From Acidobacteriaceae bacterium (GTDB lineage: Bacteria; Acidobacteriota; Terriglobia; Terriglobales; Acidobacteriaceae), in NCBI GenBank assembly GCA_003134995.1, contig PLDC01000020.1:62175-126174 (forward strand): DNA of 64,000 nt, in the 5' to 3' direction. Numbering within the stretch: position 1 is the first letter of the stretch; each line of letters starts with the position of its first letter. Positions 36,401-44,274 of the stretch are shown here, one piece after another. Made by a program: the position numbers and the translations under genes. The notes below the pieces were generated by a model. It was not told the origin of the DNA. It ran no database searches and was given only the letters and a program-made list of their open reading frames with translations.

Positions 36401-38323
36401 CTGGCTGTAGATGGTGCGCAAGATTTCCCAGTCGTTCAGCGCATCGCTGTAAGCAGCTTGCTCCTCGTGCAAGTGCGCGCGCGCGACGATTGAGTTGACC
36501 AGGTCGCGCTTGTCTTGCACCAGGCGAAGCGAGCGCTCGAAATGCGATTCTCCGGGATGGAGATCGAGCGCCTCGCGCAAAATGTTTACGCGTTTGTCGA
36601 GATCCGGTTCACCTTCGACCTGACGATCGATGGACGCTACGAACGCCGAAAGTTCCTGCCGCTGCTGTTCCTCGATGTCGTACTTGAGAGCCTGAAAGAT
36701 GGCATTGCCCGGATACTTTGCAAGATAGGTCTGGCAACATTCGCTAGCCTTGCGGAAGTTGTGCTCAGTGAGGAGCCGGCGCGCCTCGGCATACGCGGTG
36801 TTCATCGCGTCGTGTTCGGAACGGACCTCGTTGTAAAACGACTGATAATTTGCACCGCTCTCACGACTGATGGAATCCGGTGCGCGACGGTCGAGATCGA
36901 GCACTATGCCCAACTTTGCCAGCGCGTTACTGACGTCGCCCTTGTGCCATGCGTCCATGGCGGCGCGATGAAGTTGCTCTTTCTCCTGACGAAGCTTTTT
37001 GTATTCCTGTTCCTGGCGATCGACCTCGGCCAGCAATTGAAGCGCGCGAGCTTCCTGCGGCCGGAGTTGCAGAACATTCTGTAACGCCTCGCGAGCGTGC
37101 GCGTAGGCGTGATTGTCGATGTGCTGGCGGGCGAGGCGGTACCAGTTGTCGATCTGGCGTTCGCTGCGCCGGTTTTCAATTCTGCTCTTCAGCGTTAAAG
37201 CGGTGGGGTTATCGGGCTCAATTTGCAGAGCTTCCTGCAACTTCTGCAGTGCCATCGGATCTTCTTCTTCCTCGAAGCGCGCGCGGGCAGCGTCGAGCAA
37301 CTGAGAAAGAGTCTTTCGCCGGACCGCGCCATCGAGTTGGCGGCGCAGTGAGCCGATGGAGGTATCCATGTGGCCTTCGGCTTCGAGTTCGCCGAGGATT
37401 TCTCCAGCAAACTGAAAATCGCCTTCATCTAAAGCCCGTGTGACGCGCTGCAATCGCGGACGAGTGCGCTCGGGATCAAAAAACTCGATGGGCTCGTTGC
37501 GTTGCGCTTTGGTCAACGTGTCGCCAAATTCGCGCGCGCTGGCGAATCGATGCCACGATTGTTTTGCCATGGCCTTGTGCAGCACGCGGCTCACGGGCTG
37601 GCTGACCGTGGAATTCAGTTCGGCGGCCAGCGGCGGGATGTGGCGCAGAATCGCCTCGACCACCTCGTCGGCCCGCGCGCGCTGGAACGGATTCCGGCCG
37701 GTCATGGCTTCGTAACAGACGACGCTAAGAGAAAAAATGTCGGAGGCCGCCGTCAGCGGCTTCAATTCAATCTGCTCGGGAGACATATAGAGCAGAGTGC
37801 CCTTTTGCGCGCGAGTCGTGTGGGCGTCGGCCATGTGGGCGACGCCGAAGTCGATGATCTTCACCGAGTCGTCTTCCATCACGAAGATGTTGCTCGGCTT
37901 CAGGTCGCGATGCACCAGTCCGCGCTCATGCGCGGCCTGCAGGCCGCGGCAGGTCTGGGAAATGATGTCGATGGTGCGCTCGACCGTCAGGCGATGGCTG
38001 GCCTTGCGAATGAAATAATCCAGCGTAGTGCCGGGAAGCAACGGCATCACGAAGTAAGGTTTTTTCTTGCCGTCTTCTTCGAACTCGCCGATGTCGAAGA
38101 TCTCAACGATGTTGGGATGGCTCATTGAGGCGAGCACATCACATTCCTTATAGAACAGTTGAAGCGAAGCGGGATCGGGGATGTCGAGAATGGTCTTGAC
38201 CGCGACTTCACGGCGCACAACTAGGTCGTAGGCCCGGTAAACAAGACCCATGCCGCCCTGGCCGAGGATCTGCCTGACCTCGTAGCGGCCTGCCAATTTT
38301 CTCGGGGAAGAAGGGTTCTCCAT
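33455..38323 (-). CDS. Giant membrane Ser/Thr kinase with TPR, PEGA and C-terminal beta-sandwich
   Basis: This 1622-residue protein has a complete kinase domain (GQGGMG loop, Lys43, HRDLKPSN with Asp140, DFG Asp158) at about 10-270. A long series of TPR-like helical repeats follows (about 280-960), then a Pro/Ala-rich linker and one transmembrane helix at about 1030-1052. Outside come a run of PEGA-type beta repeats (for example HKLTFDGPKGEASFAF, DYVVRVSKSGFQDLPEQKI and ERTIELRKDRFKPRQVKKH-like units) and a final beta-sandwich of about 140 residues resembling LamG/3-keto-disaccharide-hydrolase domains. It could sense envelope ligands and phosphorylate cytoplasmic targets. It lies upstream of the alpha-2-macroglobulin gene on the same strand, 175 nt apart. 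Confidence 0.9.
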   Translation of the reverse strand: MENPSSPRKLAGRYEVRQILGQGGMGLVYRAYDLVVRREVAVKTILDIPDPASLQLFYKECDVLASMSHPNIVEIFDIGEFEEDGKKKPYFVMPLLPGTTLDYFIRKASHRLTVERTIDIISQTCRGLQAAHERGLVHRDLKPSNIFVMEDDSVKIIDFGVAHMADAHTTRAQKGTLLYMSPEQIELKPLTAASDIFSLSVVCYEAMTGRNPFQRARADEVVEAILRHIPPLAAELNSTVSQPVSRVLHKAMAKQSWHRFASAREFGDTLTKAQRNEPIEFFDPERTRPRLQRVTRALDEGDFQFAGEILGELEAEGHMDTSIGSLRRQLDGAVRRKTLSQLLDAARARFEEEEDPMALQKLQEALQIEPDNPTALTLKSRIENRRSERQIDNWYRLARQHIDNHAYAHAREALQNVLQLRPQEARALQLLAEVDRQEQEYKKLRQEKEQLHRAAMDAWHKGDVSNALAKLGIVLDLDRRAPDSISRESGANYQSFYNEVRSEHDAMNTAYAEARRLLTEHNFRKASECCQTYLAKYPGNAIFQALKYDIEEQQRQELSAFVASIDRQVEGEPDLDKRVNILREALDLHPGESHFERSLRLVQDKRDLVNSIVARAHLHEEQAAYSDALNDWEILRTIYSQYPGLTFEVERLQKRREQQGRIESKSRLVEQIDTCLHSSDYARALDLLQTAATEFPNDAEFTELEKLAQDGVKRKTEAHRLMTEGQELIAQQKPVEGIRLLREAYELDENNSLARAVLANSLVEQAHAIVESDWREAEKLAREALDLNPAHPMAKTIRTLILDQKKETFVEECVSQARKLQTATDLAGALARIEEGLSVHPRDPRLIQIQETVQRDLQTQRRQVRRRDLEELRRIENEIDAAADAASKQALGERVRVVAEKYSTDGEMLSVANGLLHRLGLLEVDRQIATGSPVSESATLTYNTPPASAPQSSLEATSNVSAAPPPAASAVSTPHAPPVLADPISAEPTPPTPIPQPPPIATSAAKPPATAPAAKAPSSLKTPAAKPQRSTTIIIASAAAIILVVVIFLFARKHQAPPVVQVPEAPAPVVAAPVAPPPAPALPVVKLSSDTGTGKVTLDDQPPAEFQDGQWSTDQIPNGEHKLTFDGPKGEASFAFSTDAAAAPIVKGPIVSKGVLAVVVSGMADHLHVYSSDPAAKVAIDGQPPLDVPADGLDLPSISAGAHQLAVTRGSDEYKLDIDAAATPTLNTFLESGQNVGTLVVITGQDKAKVFLNGKLQPQATQGGQLRLPNLELKDYVVRVSKSGFQDLPEQKIHIRKGEQAKVIFNLQPTLVASTLTIQGGIPGSTVLVDQTPVGTVRSDGTLTVTTINPGDRTIELRKDRFKPRQVKKHFVVGQAVSLTAAEAALEAAPGELKITFTPADAQVTLNKTGETSTKVISGGALTLSAGSYTLTAKSADNFVRSSTVEVTAGQSRTLDLSLAPSGMSKWDDPAGWKQDKGSLTRKGGDFVTYSVSPTTGTFVFSAMLTKGHRLQWVLNFTDASNYVLFQMDDNNFYRTVVKNGQKGDETKIANKGGKKSFHTLQVRVTANEILHQIRQGDNWVVLDRWAQPASNLTLGRFGFYIPGNDQVALSSFGHYLDLNVH

Positions 38324-38499
38324 GGCGCGCCCTGTGCGGGCATTAGCATCTTAATCGATTTCTGTGAAAAGTGTACCTGGTGTTCTTCGAGGGCACAGAT
38401 GCGTGATTTTGCCGCAACACTTCTGGAAATCACGGGTTAGAGCCTGCAAGAGTCGCGCTTGGTTTTGTGTTACAGCAATCTCACTATCGAGGAAATAAT

Positions 38500-38790
38500 A
38501 TGAAGAAATGGCTTGCACTGGCAGCGTTGATGCTGCCACTTTTTTTAGCCGGTTGTTCGCATCCACACCCGGCATATGTCGAACCGCCCCCGCCGCCTGA
38601 TTTTCCGGCGATAGCGCAGCAGGGCTATCACGATGGATTTGCAGCCGCACGGCACGATGCTGAGCACGGGAAACCGCCAGATATCGAACGCCATCCCAAG
38701 TTCCGCCATCCTCCTGTGCCGCCGCCGGCCGGCGAGGAATACCGCCGCGGCTTCAAGAGAGGTTATGAGATGTTCGTCCATCACGGTTAG
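38500..38790 (+). CDS. Small secreted lipoprotein
   Basis: A 96-residue protein starts at ATG 38500, which has GAGGAAATAAT in front of it (the earlier in-frame start at 38467 has no such support). The signal peptide ends in a lipobox LAGC (MKKWLALAALMLPLFLAGCSH), so the Cys would be lipidated. The mature part is Pro/His-rich with YHDGFAAARHDAEHGKP and RRGFKRGYEMFVHHG. The repeated Y/F-xxGF-xxxR-type motif is seen in small lipoproteins of unknown role. It is a single gene between divergent giant kinase and convergent dehydrogenase genes. Confidence 0.7.
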   Translation: MKKWLALAALMLPLFLAGCSHPHPAYVEPPPPPDFPAIAQQGYHDGFAAARHDAEHGKPPDIERHPKFRHPPVPPPAGEEYRRGFKRGYEMFVHHG

Positions 38791-38889
38791 CAGCGGCCAC
38801 CGAAGCAACAGAATTGCAGAAGAAGTTGGACGGACCGCGAAATGGCCTGCGATGTGCACGACACACGCAGGCCATTCGCCTTCTCCGAC

Positions 38890-40548
38890 TTACTTGCCCG
38901 TGTAGCTGACTCTCCAAATCGAACCTGATCCATCGTCGCTAACCAGCAGAGAGCCATCCGAGGCCACGGCCACGCCCACCGGACGTCCCCACACGTTGCC
39001 ATCGGGCAGCACGAAGCCGGTGAGAAAATCTTCATACTCGCCACTGGCGTCAGCTTTCTGATGCAGCGGCACACGAATCACTTCGTAACCGACGCGCACC
39101 GCTTTATTCCACGAGCCATGCTGAGACGAAAAAATGTCTCCCTTATATTCAGCAGGGAATTGCTCTCCCTCGTAGAAGGTAAGCTCGAGCGACGCGTTGT
39201 GCGGTTGCAATAACACGTCGGGCACGATTGCTTTATCTTTCAACTCCGGATGCTTGCCCTTATGCCGCGGATCCTGATGACCGCCGATGTACCACCACGG
39301 CCACCCGTAGAACCCACCTTCCTGCACGTGCGTGATGTAATCTGGAACCAGATTGTCGCCCAGCGCATCGCGCTCATTCACTGAACACCACAGTTCTCCG
39401 GTCTGCGGATTAATCGCGAGCCCTCCACCGGCATTACGAATACCGTAGGCATAAACGCTCAACACGCAGTTCGAGGGATCGCACTGCAGAATGTCGGCGC
39501 GATTCTTTTCGTCGGGATGAGTGTCGGGATCATTCACATTCGATCCCGAACCGACGGCGACGAAAAGCTTCTTGCCATCTTGCGAGAATGCGAGCGCGCG
39601 CGTCCAGTGGCCGCCAGTGTTCGGAAGATCGGCGATATGTTCTGCGGGACCGGTCGCTTTCAAATCTCCTTTGTGATACGCGAAACGAACCAACTTGCCG
39701 GTGTTCCCAACATAGAGCCATTGCGGGTCAGGCCCGGGAGGATAGAAGGCCAGGCCATAAGGATGCTTCAGCCCAGTCGCAAAAACGGCTGAGAGTTCAG
39801 GCTTGCCGTCGGCAGTCAGTCCGCGAAATACGCGAATGCGTCCGGCGTCGCTCTCGGTGAGAAAAATGTCGCCGTTCGGCGCCGTCATCAAAGTGCGCGG
39901 ATTGTCCAGGCCCGTCGCATACATCTCCACCTTGAATCCAGCGAGCGCGATTGGCCACACGTTCTCAGGGCGCGCGACCAGTTCCGGTCCCTTGTTCGCC
40001 GAAGGCGTAGCGTAGGGCTCGGGAAGATCGTTCGCCGTAATTTTTCGAACGGTTCCGGGCTTCTCGTATCGGAAGTCGGTGAATGGTGGCTTCGGCGGCG
40101 GCGCTTTTATCGTCGATCCGCCTGCGTCCGCGGGAAGAGCGCTGGCTACGTGTCCGGTCTGCGGCAGCCCCAACGACTTTACGTAACTGACAATTTGCCA
40201 GCGCTGTTTTTCAGGCAACTGCGCCCACGAGGGCATGCCGTTATCTTTATCGCCCTTGGTGATGAACCAGAAAACTTCGCCAGGCGTGGTGGTCTCAAGC
40301 TTGCCATCTACCAGGGAAGGAACGTTGCCGGAGCCTTCTCCGGATTTGCCGTGACACGAGAGGCAATTGCGAGCGTAGAGCTGCGTGCCCGCGGCGATTG
40401 CAGCGGGTTGGCCCTCGTATGGATTTTTCATCTGCTGCGCCGAATCGGGCGCATTGTGAAACTTCGTGTCGTCAGCCGCGAGCAGTAGAGCTCCGGATAG
40501 CATAGAGGAGATAAAGATCAGTGTGGACGACCTCGCAAATGAGCGCAT
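38890..40548 (-). CDS. Haem c-L-sorbosone dehydrogenase-type (PQQ) fusion
   Basis: The 552-residue exported protein joins an N-terminal cytochrome c domain (NCLSCHG, Cys62-x2-Cys65-His66, with GMPSWAQLPEKQRWQIVSYVKS as the distal Met region) to a beta-propeller of the sorbosone/glucose dehydrogenase type (about 190-545). Propeller blocks such as GLDNPRTLMTAPNGDIFLTESDAGRI, GLKHPYGLAFYP and GFYGWPWWYIGG are typical of the family. It would oxidise a sugar or aldehyde in the periplasm and pass electrons through its own haem. A signal peptide (residues 1-24) is clear. No PQQ biosynthesis genes lie in the window. The gene stands alone. Confidence 0.88.
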   Translation of the reverse strand: MRSFARSSTLIFISSMLSGALLLAADDTKFHNAPDSAQQMKNPYEGQPAAIAAGTQLYARNCLSCHGKSGEGSGNVPSLVDGKLETTTPGEVFWFITKGDKDNGMPSWAQLPEKQRWQIVSYVKSLGLPQTGHVASALPADAGGSTIKAPPPKPPFTDFRYEKPGTVRKITANDLPEPYATPSANKGPELVARPENVWPIALAGFKVEMYATGLDNPRTLMTAPNGDIFLTESDAGRIRVFRGLTADGKPELSAVFATGLKHPYGLAFYPPGPDPQWLYVGNTGKLVRFAYHKGDLKATGPAEHIADLPNTGGHWTRALAFSQDGKKLFVAVGSGSNVNDPDTHPDEKNRADILQCDPSNCVLSVYAYGIRNAGGGLAINPQTGELWCSVNERDALGDNLVPDYITHVQEGGFYGWPWWYIGGHQDPRHKGKHPELKDKAIVPDVLLQPHNASLELTFYEGEQFPAEYKGDIFSSQHGSWNKAVRVGYEVIRVPLHQKADASGEYEDFLTGFVLPDGNVWGRPVGVAVASDGSLLVSDDGSGSIWRVSYTGK

Positions 40549-40717
40549 GAAATCCTCGCAATGACGTCTTCGATCCTGGATCGTACCTCAGGGTATTGAT
40601 GCAACGGTACTGGAGAAGGAATTAAGTTTTTGCCACGACCGGTGCGGCGGCACAGAAAAAAAGCAAACCGCGCTAGTGAAGGCAGCTCGCTGAATATGCC
40701 ACAAGGTAATCACCCAC

Positions 40718-42451
40718 TCAGACCAGCTTCACGTTCCGTTCGATCGTCTTAATCACTTTGTCCATCTTTCCGCTCCATACCTGCTTGGCCATGCTAAGAG
40801 TGAAGCCCTTGACCGTATGGAAAGGAACGTGTGACGGGAGCGAAAGCGCGAACGGATCGACTACCGCATCGACCACAACCGGGCCACCCTTGTAAGCAAG
40901 CGCTTCAGCCAGTCCTTCCCGCACATCTCCGGGATCTTCGAGGCGGATGCCCTTCGCGCCCATCGCTTCGGCAACCTTGGCGAAATCGGGGTTCTGGAAC
41001 TCCACGCCGAAGGGAACGATGCCTGCCTCTTGCATCTCAATATTGACGAAGTCGAGGGAAGCGTTGTTCAGGATGATCTGAACCACCGGAGTCTTCCGTT
41101 GCACTTGGGTCAAAAGGTCGCCCAGCCCGAGCATGGTGAAGCCTCCGTCACCGGAGAGCGCGATGGTTTGCCGCCCTGGGTATGCCAACTGCGCGCCGAA
41201 CGCGTTGGGCGCAGCGTTAGCCATGGAGGCCCATGAAAACGAGCCGAAAAGCCTGCGATTCTTGCCTCCCGTGATGTGCCTCGCCAGCCATATGCACGCG
41301 GTGCCGGTGTCGGCGAAAAACATCGCATCGTCGGAAGCGAGATCACTTAGCGTCGCAGCCAAGAACTCCGGACGTATGGGCTTGATTTCAGGTCCTTTCT
41401 CAACATAGTGCTGCAGAAGTTCGTGGAAAGAGTTCGTGTCCGCGACCTGTTTCTTGAGAAACCTATCGTCCGACTTGTCACTTACGCTCTTCAACAATGC
41501 CGCGACCGTGGCCTTGATGTCTCCCACAAGTCCAAGATCAACGGGTGTCCGGCGGCCGATGTGTTTGGGGTCTTTATCGATCTGGATTTTCTTCACTTTA
41601 TGTCCGGGCAGAAATTCTGTGAAGGGAAAGTCGGTGCCCAGCAAGAGTAGAAGGTCGGCCTCGTTAATTGCATCGTAAGCTCCGCCGTAACCGAGTAGAC
41701 CGGTCATGCCAACGGCATTTGGATTGTCGTGCTCCAACCATTGCTTGCCGCGGAACGTATAGCCAACGGGCGCTTTCAATCTACGCGCCAGTTCGAGCAC
41801 TTCATCCCGGGCATCCCTGCAACCGTCTCCACCGAAGATCGCTATCTTTTTCGCTTCGTCGATCATCTTCACAAGGCGATTCATATCTGCATTAGAAGGG
41901 CACAGGATCGGTGGTGCGGGGATTGTGATCTCGGCCGAGCGGTCAGCGGCATCGGCGGCCGCCACATCGCCCGGAATCGAAATTACCGTAGGTCCTTTTT
42001 CCAGCACGGCCGTAAGAATCGCAGTAGTGATGATCGAATGCGCCTGTTCAGGATTGACGAGCCGCCCCGTGTAGAGAGATGCGGTTTCGAAGAATTTGTA
42101 AGGATTCAGTTCTTCGAGGGCCTCCGTGTCGATGAGTTTTGTTTCCACATCGCCGGCGATGGCGATGATCGGTGCACCCTCCTTGCGCGCGTCCATCAGT
42201 CCGTTGAACAAATGGACGACACCGGGGCCAGCCGTTCCGCACACAACCACCGGGTTGCCCGTAAAGTAGGCTTCTGCGACGGCGGCAAAAACGCCATACT
42301 CTTCGTGGCGGACGTGAATGAACTCGATCTTCCCATTGCGGCGCAGCCCGTCGATTACGGGATTTAGAGCGTCGCCCACAATGCCGTAGCAGCGCTTGAC
42401 TCCGGCATTCGCCAGCATTTCCCACAAGATGTCAGCCACTTTTTTCGACAT
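40718..42451 (-). CDS. poxB: Thiamine-diphosphate pyruvate oxidase/dehydrogenase (PoxB-like)
   Basis: The 577-residue protein has the three-domain layout of ThDP enzymes. The Pyr domain includes the catalytic Glu50 in VRHEEYGVFAAVAEAYF. The central FAD-type domain and the PP domain follow, the latter with the GDGGFTMLG ... NNASLDF ThDP-binding motif. Best fit is pyruvate:quinone oxidoreductase (PoxB), which decarboxylates pyruvate to acetate and CO2 and feeds the quinone pool at the membrane. The C-terminus (SGKMDKVIKTIERNVKLV) is amphipathic, as in PoxB lipid-binding tails. Acetolactate synthase is a related alternative but lacks this tail. No TPP riboswitch was seen upstream. Confidence 0.85.
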   Translation of the reverse strand: MSKKVADILWEMLANAGVKRCYGIVGDALNPVIDGLRRNGKIEFIHVRHEEYGVFAAVAEAYFTGNPVVVCGTAGPGVVHLFNGLMDARKEGAPIIAIAGDVETKLIDTEALEELNPYKFFETASLYTGRLVNPEQAHSIITTAILTAVLEKGPTVISIPGDVAAADAADRSAEITIPAPPILCPSNADMNRLVKMIDEAKKIAIFGGDGCRDARDEVLELARRLKAPVGYTFRGKQWLEHDNPNAVGMTGLLGYGGAYDAINEADLLLLLGTDFPFTEFLPGHKVKKIQIDKDPKHIGRRTPVDLGLVGDIKATVAALLKSVSDKSDDRFLKKQVADTNSFHELLQHYVEKGPEIKPIRPEFLAATLSDLASDDAMFFADTGTACIWLARHITGGKNRRLFGSFSWASMANAAPNAFGAQLAYPGRQTIALSGDGGFTMLGLGDLLTQVQRKTPVVQIILNNASLDFVNIEMQEAGIVPFGVEFQNPDFAKVAEAMGAKGIRLEDPGDVREGLAEALAYKGGPVVVDAVVDPFALSLPSHVPFHTVKGFTLSMAKQVWSGKMDKVIKTIERNVKLV

Positions 42452-42549
42452 AGGGGCTCCCGTCCAGGCTGGAATTCCGATTTCGGAGTTCAGTGAATAT
42501 GTTCGGCGACTATGCTAGATGAGAGTGACGGGTGTGCGGTTGCAATCGT

Positions 42550-43236
42550 TTATTTTTTCGTGGAAGTGTCTCCCGTCACCTGCTCGTACCAAAGACGGTG
42601 ATGAGTCTTAGCCCAGGCCGTGGAAACTTCTCCTCGAATGATGGAGGTGAAACCGCCGCGCACCATAGCTGTGCCCATGTAAACGTGAATGATGAAGCCG
42701 CCGATGGTCGCAAGTGCTGCGGCCACGTGTATGGTCACCGCGAGATAACGCAGCCAGTGCAGGCTCCACGGAATCGACTCGACAAACCACAGGCCAATCC
42801 CAGAAATCAGCAGCAGAATGATTCCGTAGAGCATCAGCCAGAAAAATATTTTCTGGCCGTGGTTGAAGCGGCCGATGGGCGGCAGCTTCTCGTCCTCATT
42901 CTTGATGTAGTACTCCACATCCTTGGACCACTGCTTGTCCGCTTCCGTGGTGCGCATGTCGCGGTGCCACATGTCATACATCAGAAAAACCGAGACCGTG
43001 AAAGCCAAGCCGAACCATGGATGCCAAAAGCGAGCTGTTGGTCCGCCACCGACAATGGCGGCCAGCCAATACATGTAAGGCGACCAGAATGCCAGACCGG
43101 TGATTAAGCAATAGAGATAAGTGAGCGCGGCGAACCAGTGGTTCAAGCGCTCGTTAAGGGTATAGCGGGTAATGATCCCTTCGGGATGGACGGTGCCGGC
43201 GGGTTCACGGGGCGAGATTACGCGCGAAGCGGTCAT
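42550..43236 (-). CDS. fdnI: Formate dehydrogenase-N gamma subunit (cytochrome b556)
   Basis: This 228-residue integral membrane protein has four hydrophobic helices with His residues positioned for two b haems (LNHWFAALTYLY near the N-terminus; HPWFGLAFTVSV; IHVAAALATIGGFIIHVYMG near the C-terminus). It carries the quinone site and anchors the alpha and beta subunits on the periplasmic face of the membrane. The start codon overlaps the beta-subunit stop by 4 nt (ATGA-type overlap at 43233-43236). It is the third gene of the formate dehydrogenase operon. An N-terminal extension of about 25 residues precedes the first helix. Confidence 0.9.
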   Translation of the reverse strand: MTASRVISPREPAGTVHPEGIITRYTLNERLNHWFAALTYLYCLITGLAFWSPYMYWLAAIVGGGPTARFWHPWFGLAFTVSVFLMYDMWHRDMRTTEADKQWSKDVEYYIKNEDEKLPPIGRFNHGQKIFFWLMLYGIILLLISGIGLWFVESIPWSLHWLRYLAVTIHVAAALATIGGFIIHVYMGTAMVRGGFTSIIRGEVSTAWAKTHHRLWYEQVTGDTSTKK

Positions 43237-44165
43237 GGCCGGCCTCCGTTATTTTTATCTTGCCTGTTTTTGTCTTGCTCGGGCTCGCCTTCAAGATCGT
43301 GATCGTGCACAACCTGCTTCGGACCATAGCGCAGATAATGCAGCGTCACGCCGAGAATTCCGCCCAGCATGGCGAGGTTTCCGATCCACTTCGCCGGGCC
43401 TTTCCAGAAGCGAACCACCCACGGAATGTGAGGATCTTTCGGCAATCCTCCATACGCCTCGGGATTGTTCACATCGTGCAGCACATAGATGACGCCGGTC
43501 CCGCCCACACCTGCCGGATCATATACGCCGGCTTCTTTGATCCCGTAGTTCTCGCGAAGTTGTTTGGCGCGAGTCTCGGCCAGATCGACCATGTCTTCTT
43601 TACTTCCGAAGTGGAGACACCCGGTGGGGCACGATTTAATGCACGCCGGTTCCAATCCCTCGCTCACGCGGTCGACGCAAAGCGTGCACTTGAACATCTT
43701 CTTGGTCGTAGGATTGAACTTGGGAATATCGAACGGACATCCGCTGACACAGTAGCCGCAGCCAATACAATTCTGCTGCTGAAAATCGACGATGCCGTTG
43801 GTGTATTGCACGATCGCGCCATCGGCGGGACAAGCCTTGAGGCAACCCGGATCGGCGCAGTGCATGCATTGATCTTTGCGCATCAGCAGCGTGATGCTGC
43901 CATCTGCGCGCTCGTGCTCGTTGAACTTGATCAGGTTCCAGTAATTCCACGCCGTCTCCGGCATGGTCTGGTAGCTGTTGTCGAACACCGTATCGGTGAA
44001 CGTATAACCGTTCCACTCGAGGCACGCAACTTCACAAGCTTTGCAGCCGATGCACGTGGTCGTGTCGATCAGCTTGCAAACCTGGTAGTCGCGCTCCACG
44101 TTCTCGCCAGGAGCGGCGCCAGCGTGGCCGGAAATCTGTCGGATTGATAACGTCGCCTGGCTCAT
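43233..44165 (-). CDS. fdnH: Formate dehydrogenase-N beta subunit (4x[4Fe-4S], membrane anchored)
   Basis: The protein has sixteen Cys in four ferredoxin-type clusters: CIGCKACEVAC, CMHCADPGCLKAC, CIGCGYCVSGC and CTLCVDRV ... CIKSCP. One transmembrane helix near the C-terminus (WIGNLAMLGGILGVTL) fixes it to the membrane. ATG 44165 (MSQATLSIRQ) is preferred as the start; upstream sequence in this frame only translates the octamer repeat array. The codon is preceded by that repeat and has no visible Shine-Dalgarno box, which is odd for an inner gene of an operon. The C-terminus is Asp/Asn/Lys-rich (DKNRQDKNNGGRP). It passes electrons from the alpha-subunit to cytochrome b. Confidence 0.9.
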   Translation of the reverse strand: MSQATLSIRQISGHAGAAPGENVERDYQVCKLIDTTTCIGCKACEVACLEWNGYTFTDTVFDNSYQTMPETAWNYWNLIKFNEHERADGSITLLMRKDQCMHCADPGCLKACPADGAIVQYTNGIVDFQQQNCIGCGYCVSGCPFDIPKFNPTTKKMFKCTLCVDRVSEGLEPACIKSCPTGCLHFGSKEDMVDLAETRAKQLRENYGIKEAGVYDPAGVGGTGVIYVLHDVNNPEAYGGLPKDPHIPWVVRFWKGPAKWIGNLAMLGGILGVTLHYLRYGPKQVVHDHDLEGEPEQDKNRQDKNNGGRP

Positions 44166-44169
44166 AAGA

Positions 44170-44271
44170 ATTGAGTCATTGAGCGATTGAGTGATTGAGC
44201 CATTGGGCAATCTGAAGGCCGATGCAGCGGTTTTCAAATCACTCAATGACTCAATGGCTCAATCACTCAAT
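44170..44271. repeat. Octamer (ATTGAGNN) array in inverted orientation between fdnG and fdnH
   Basis: On the plus strand, four to five tandem copies of ATTGAGNN (44170-44209) face about four copies of its reverse complement (44236-44271). A 20-bp stretch, 44186-44205 versus 44252-44271, is a perfect inverted repeat with a 46-nt spacer. The array ends 5 nt before the fdnH start and 3 nt after the fdnG stop. It is not protein-coding. Confidence 0.85.
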
Positions 44272-44274
44272 CCT

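Noticed and set aside
44170-44271. CRISPR array.
   Set aside because: Repeat unit is 8 bp with no spacers of uniform length, the copies are arranged as inverted halves and no cas genes are present.
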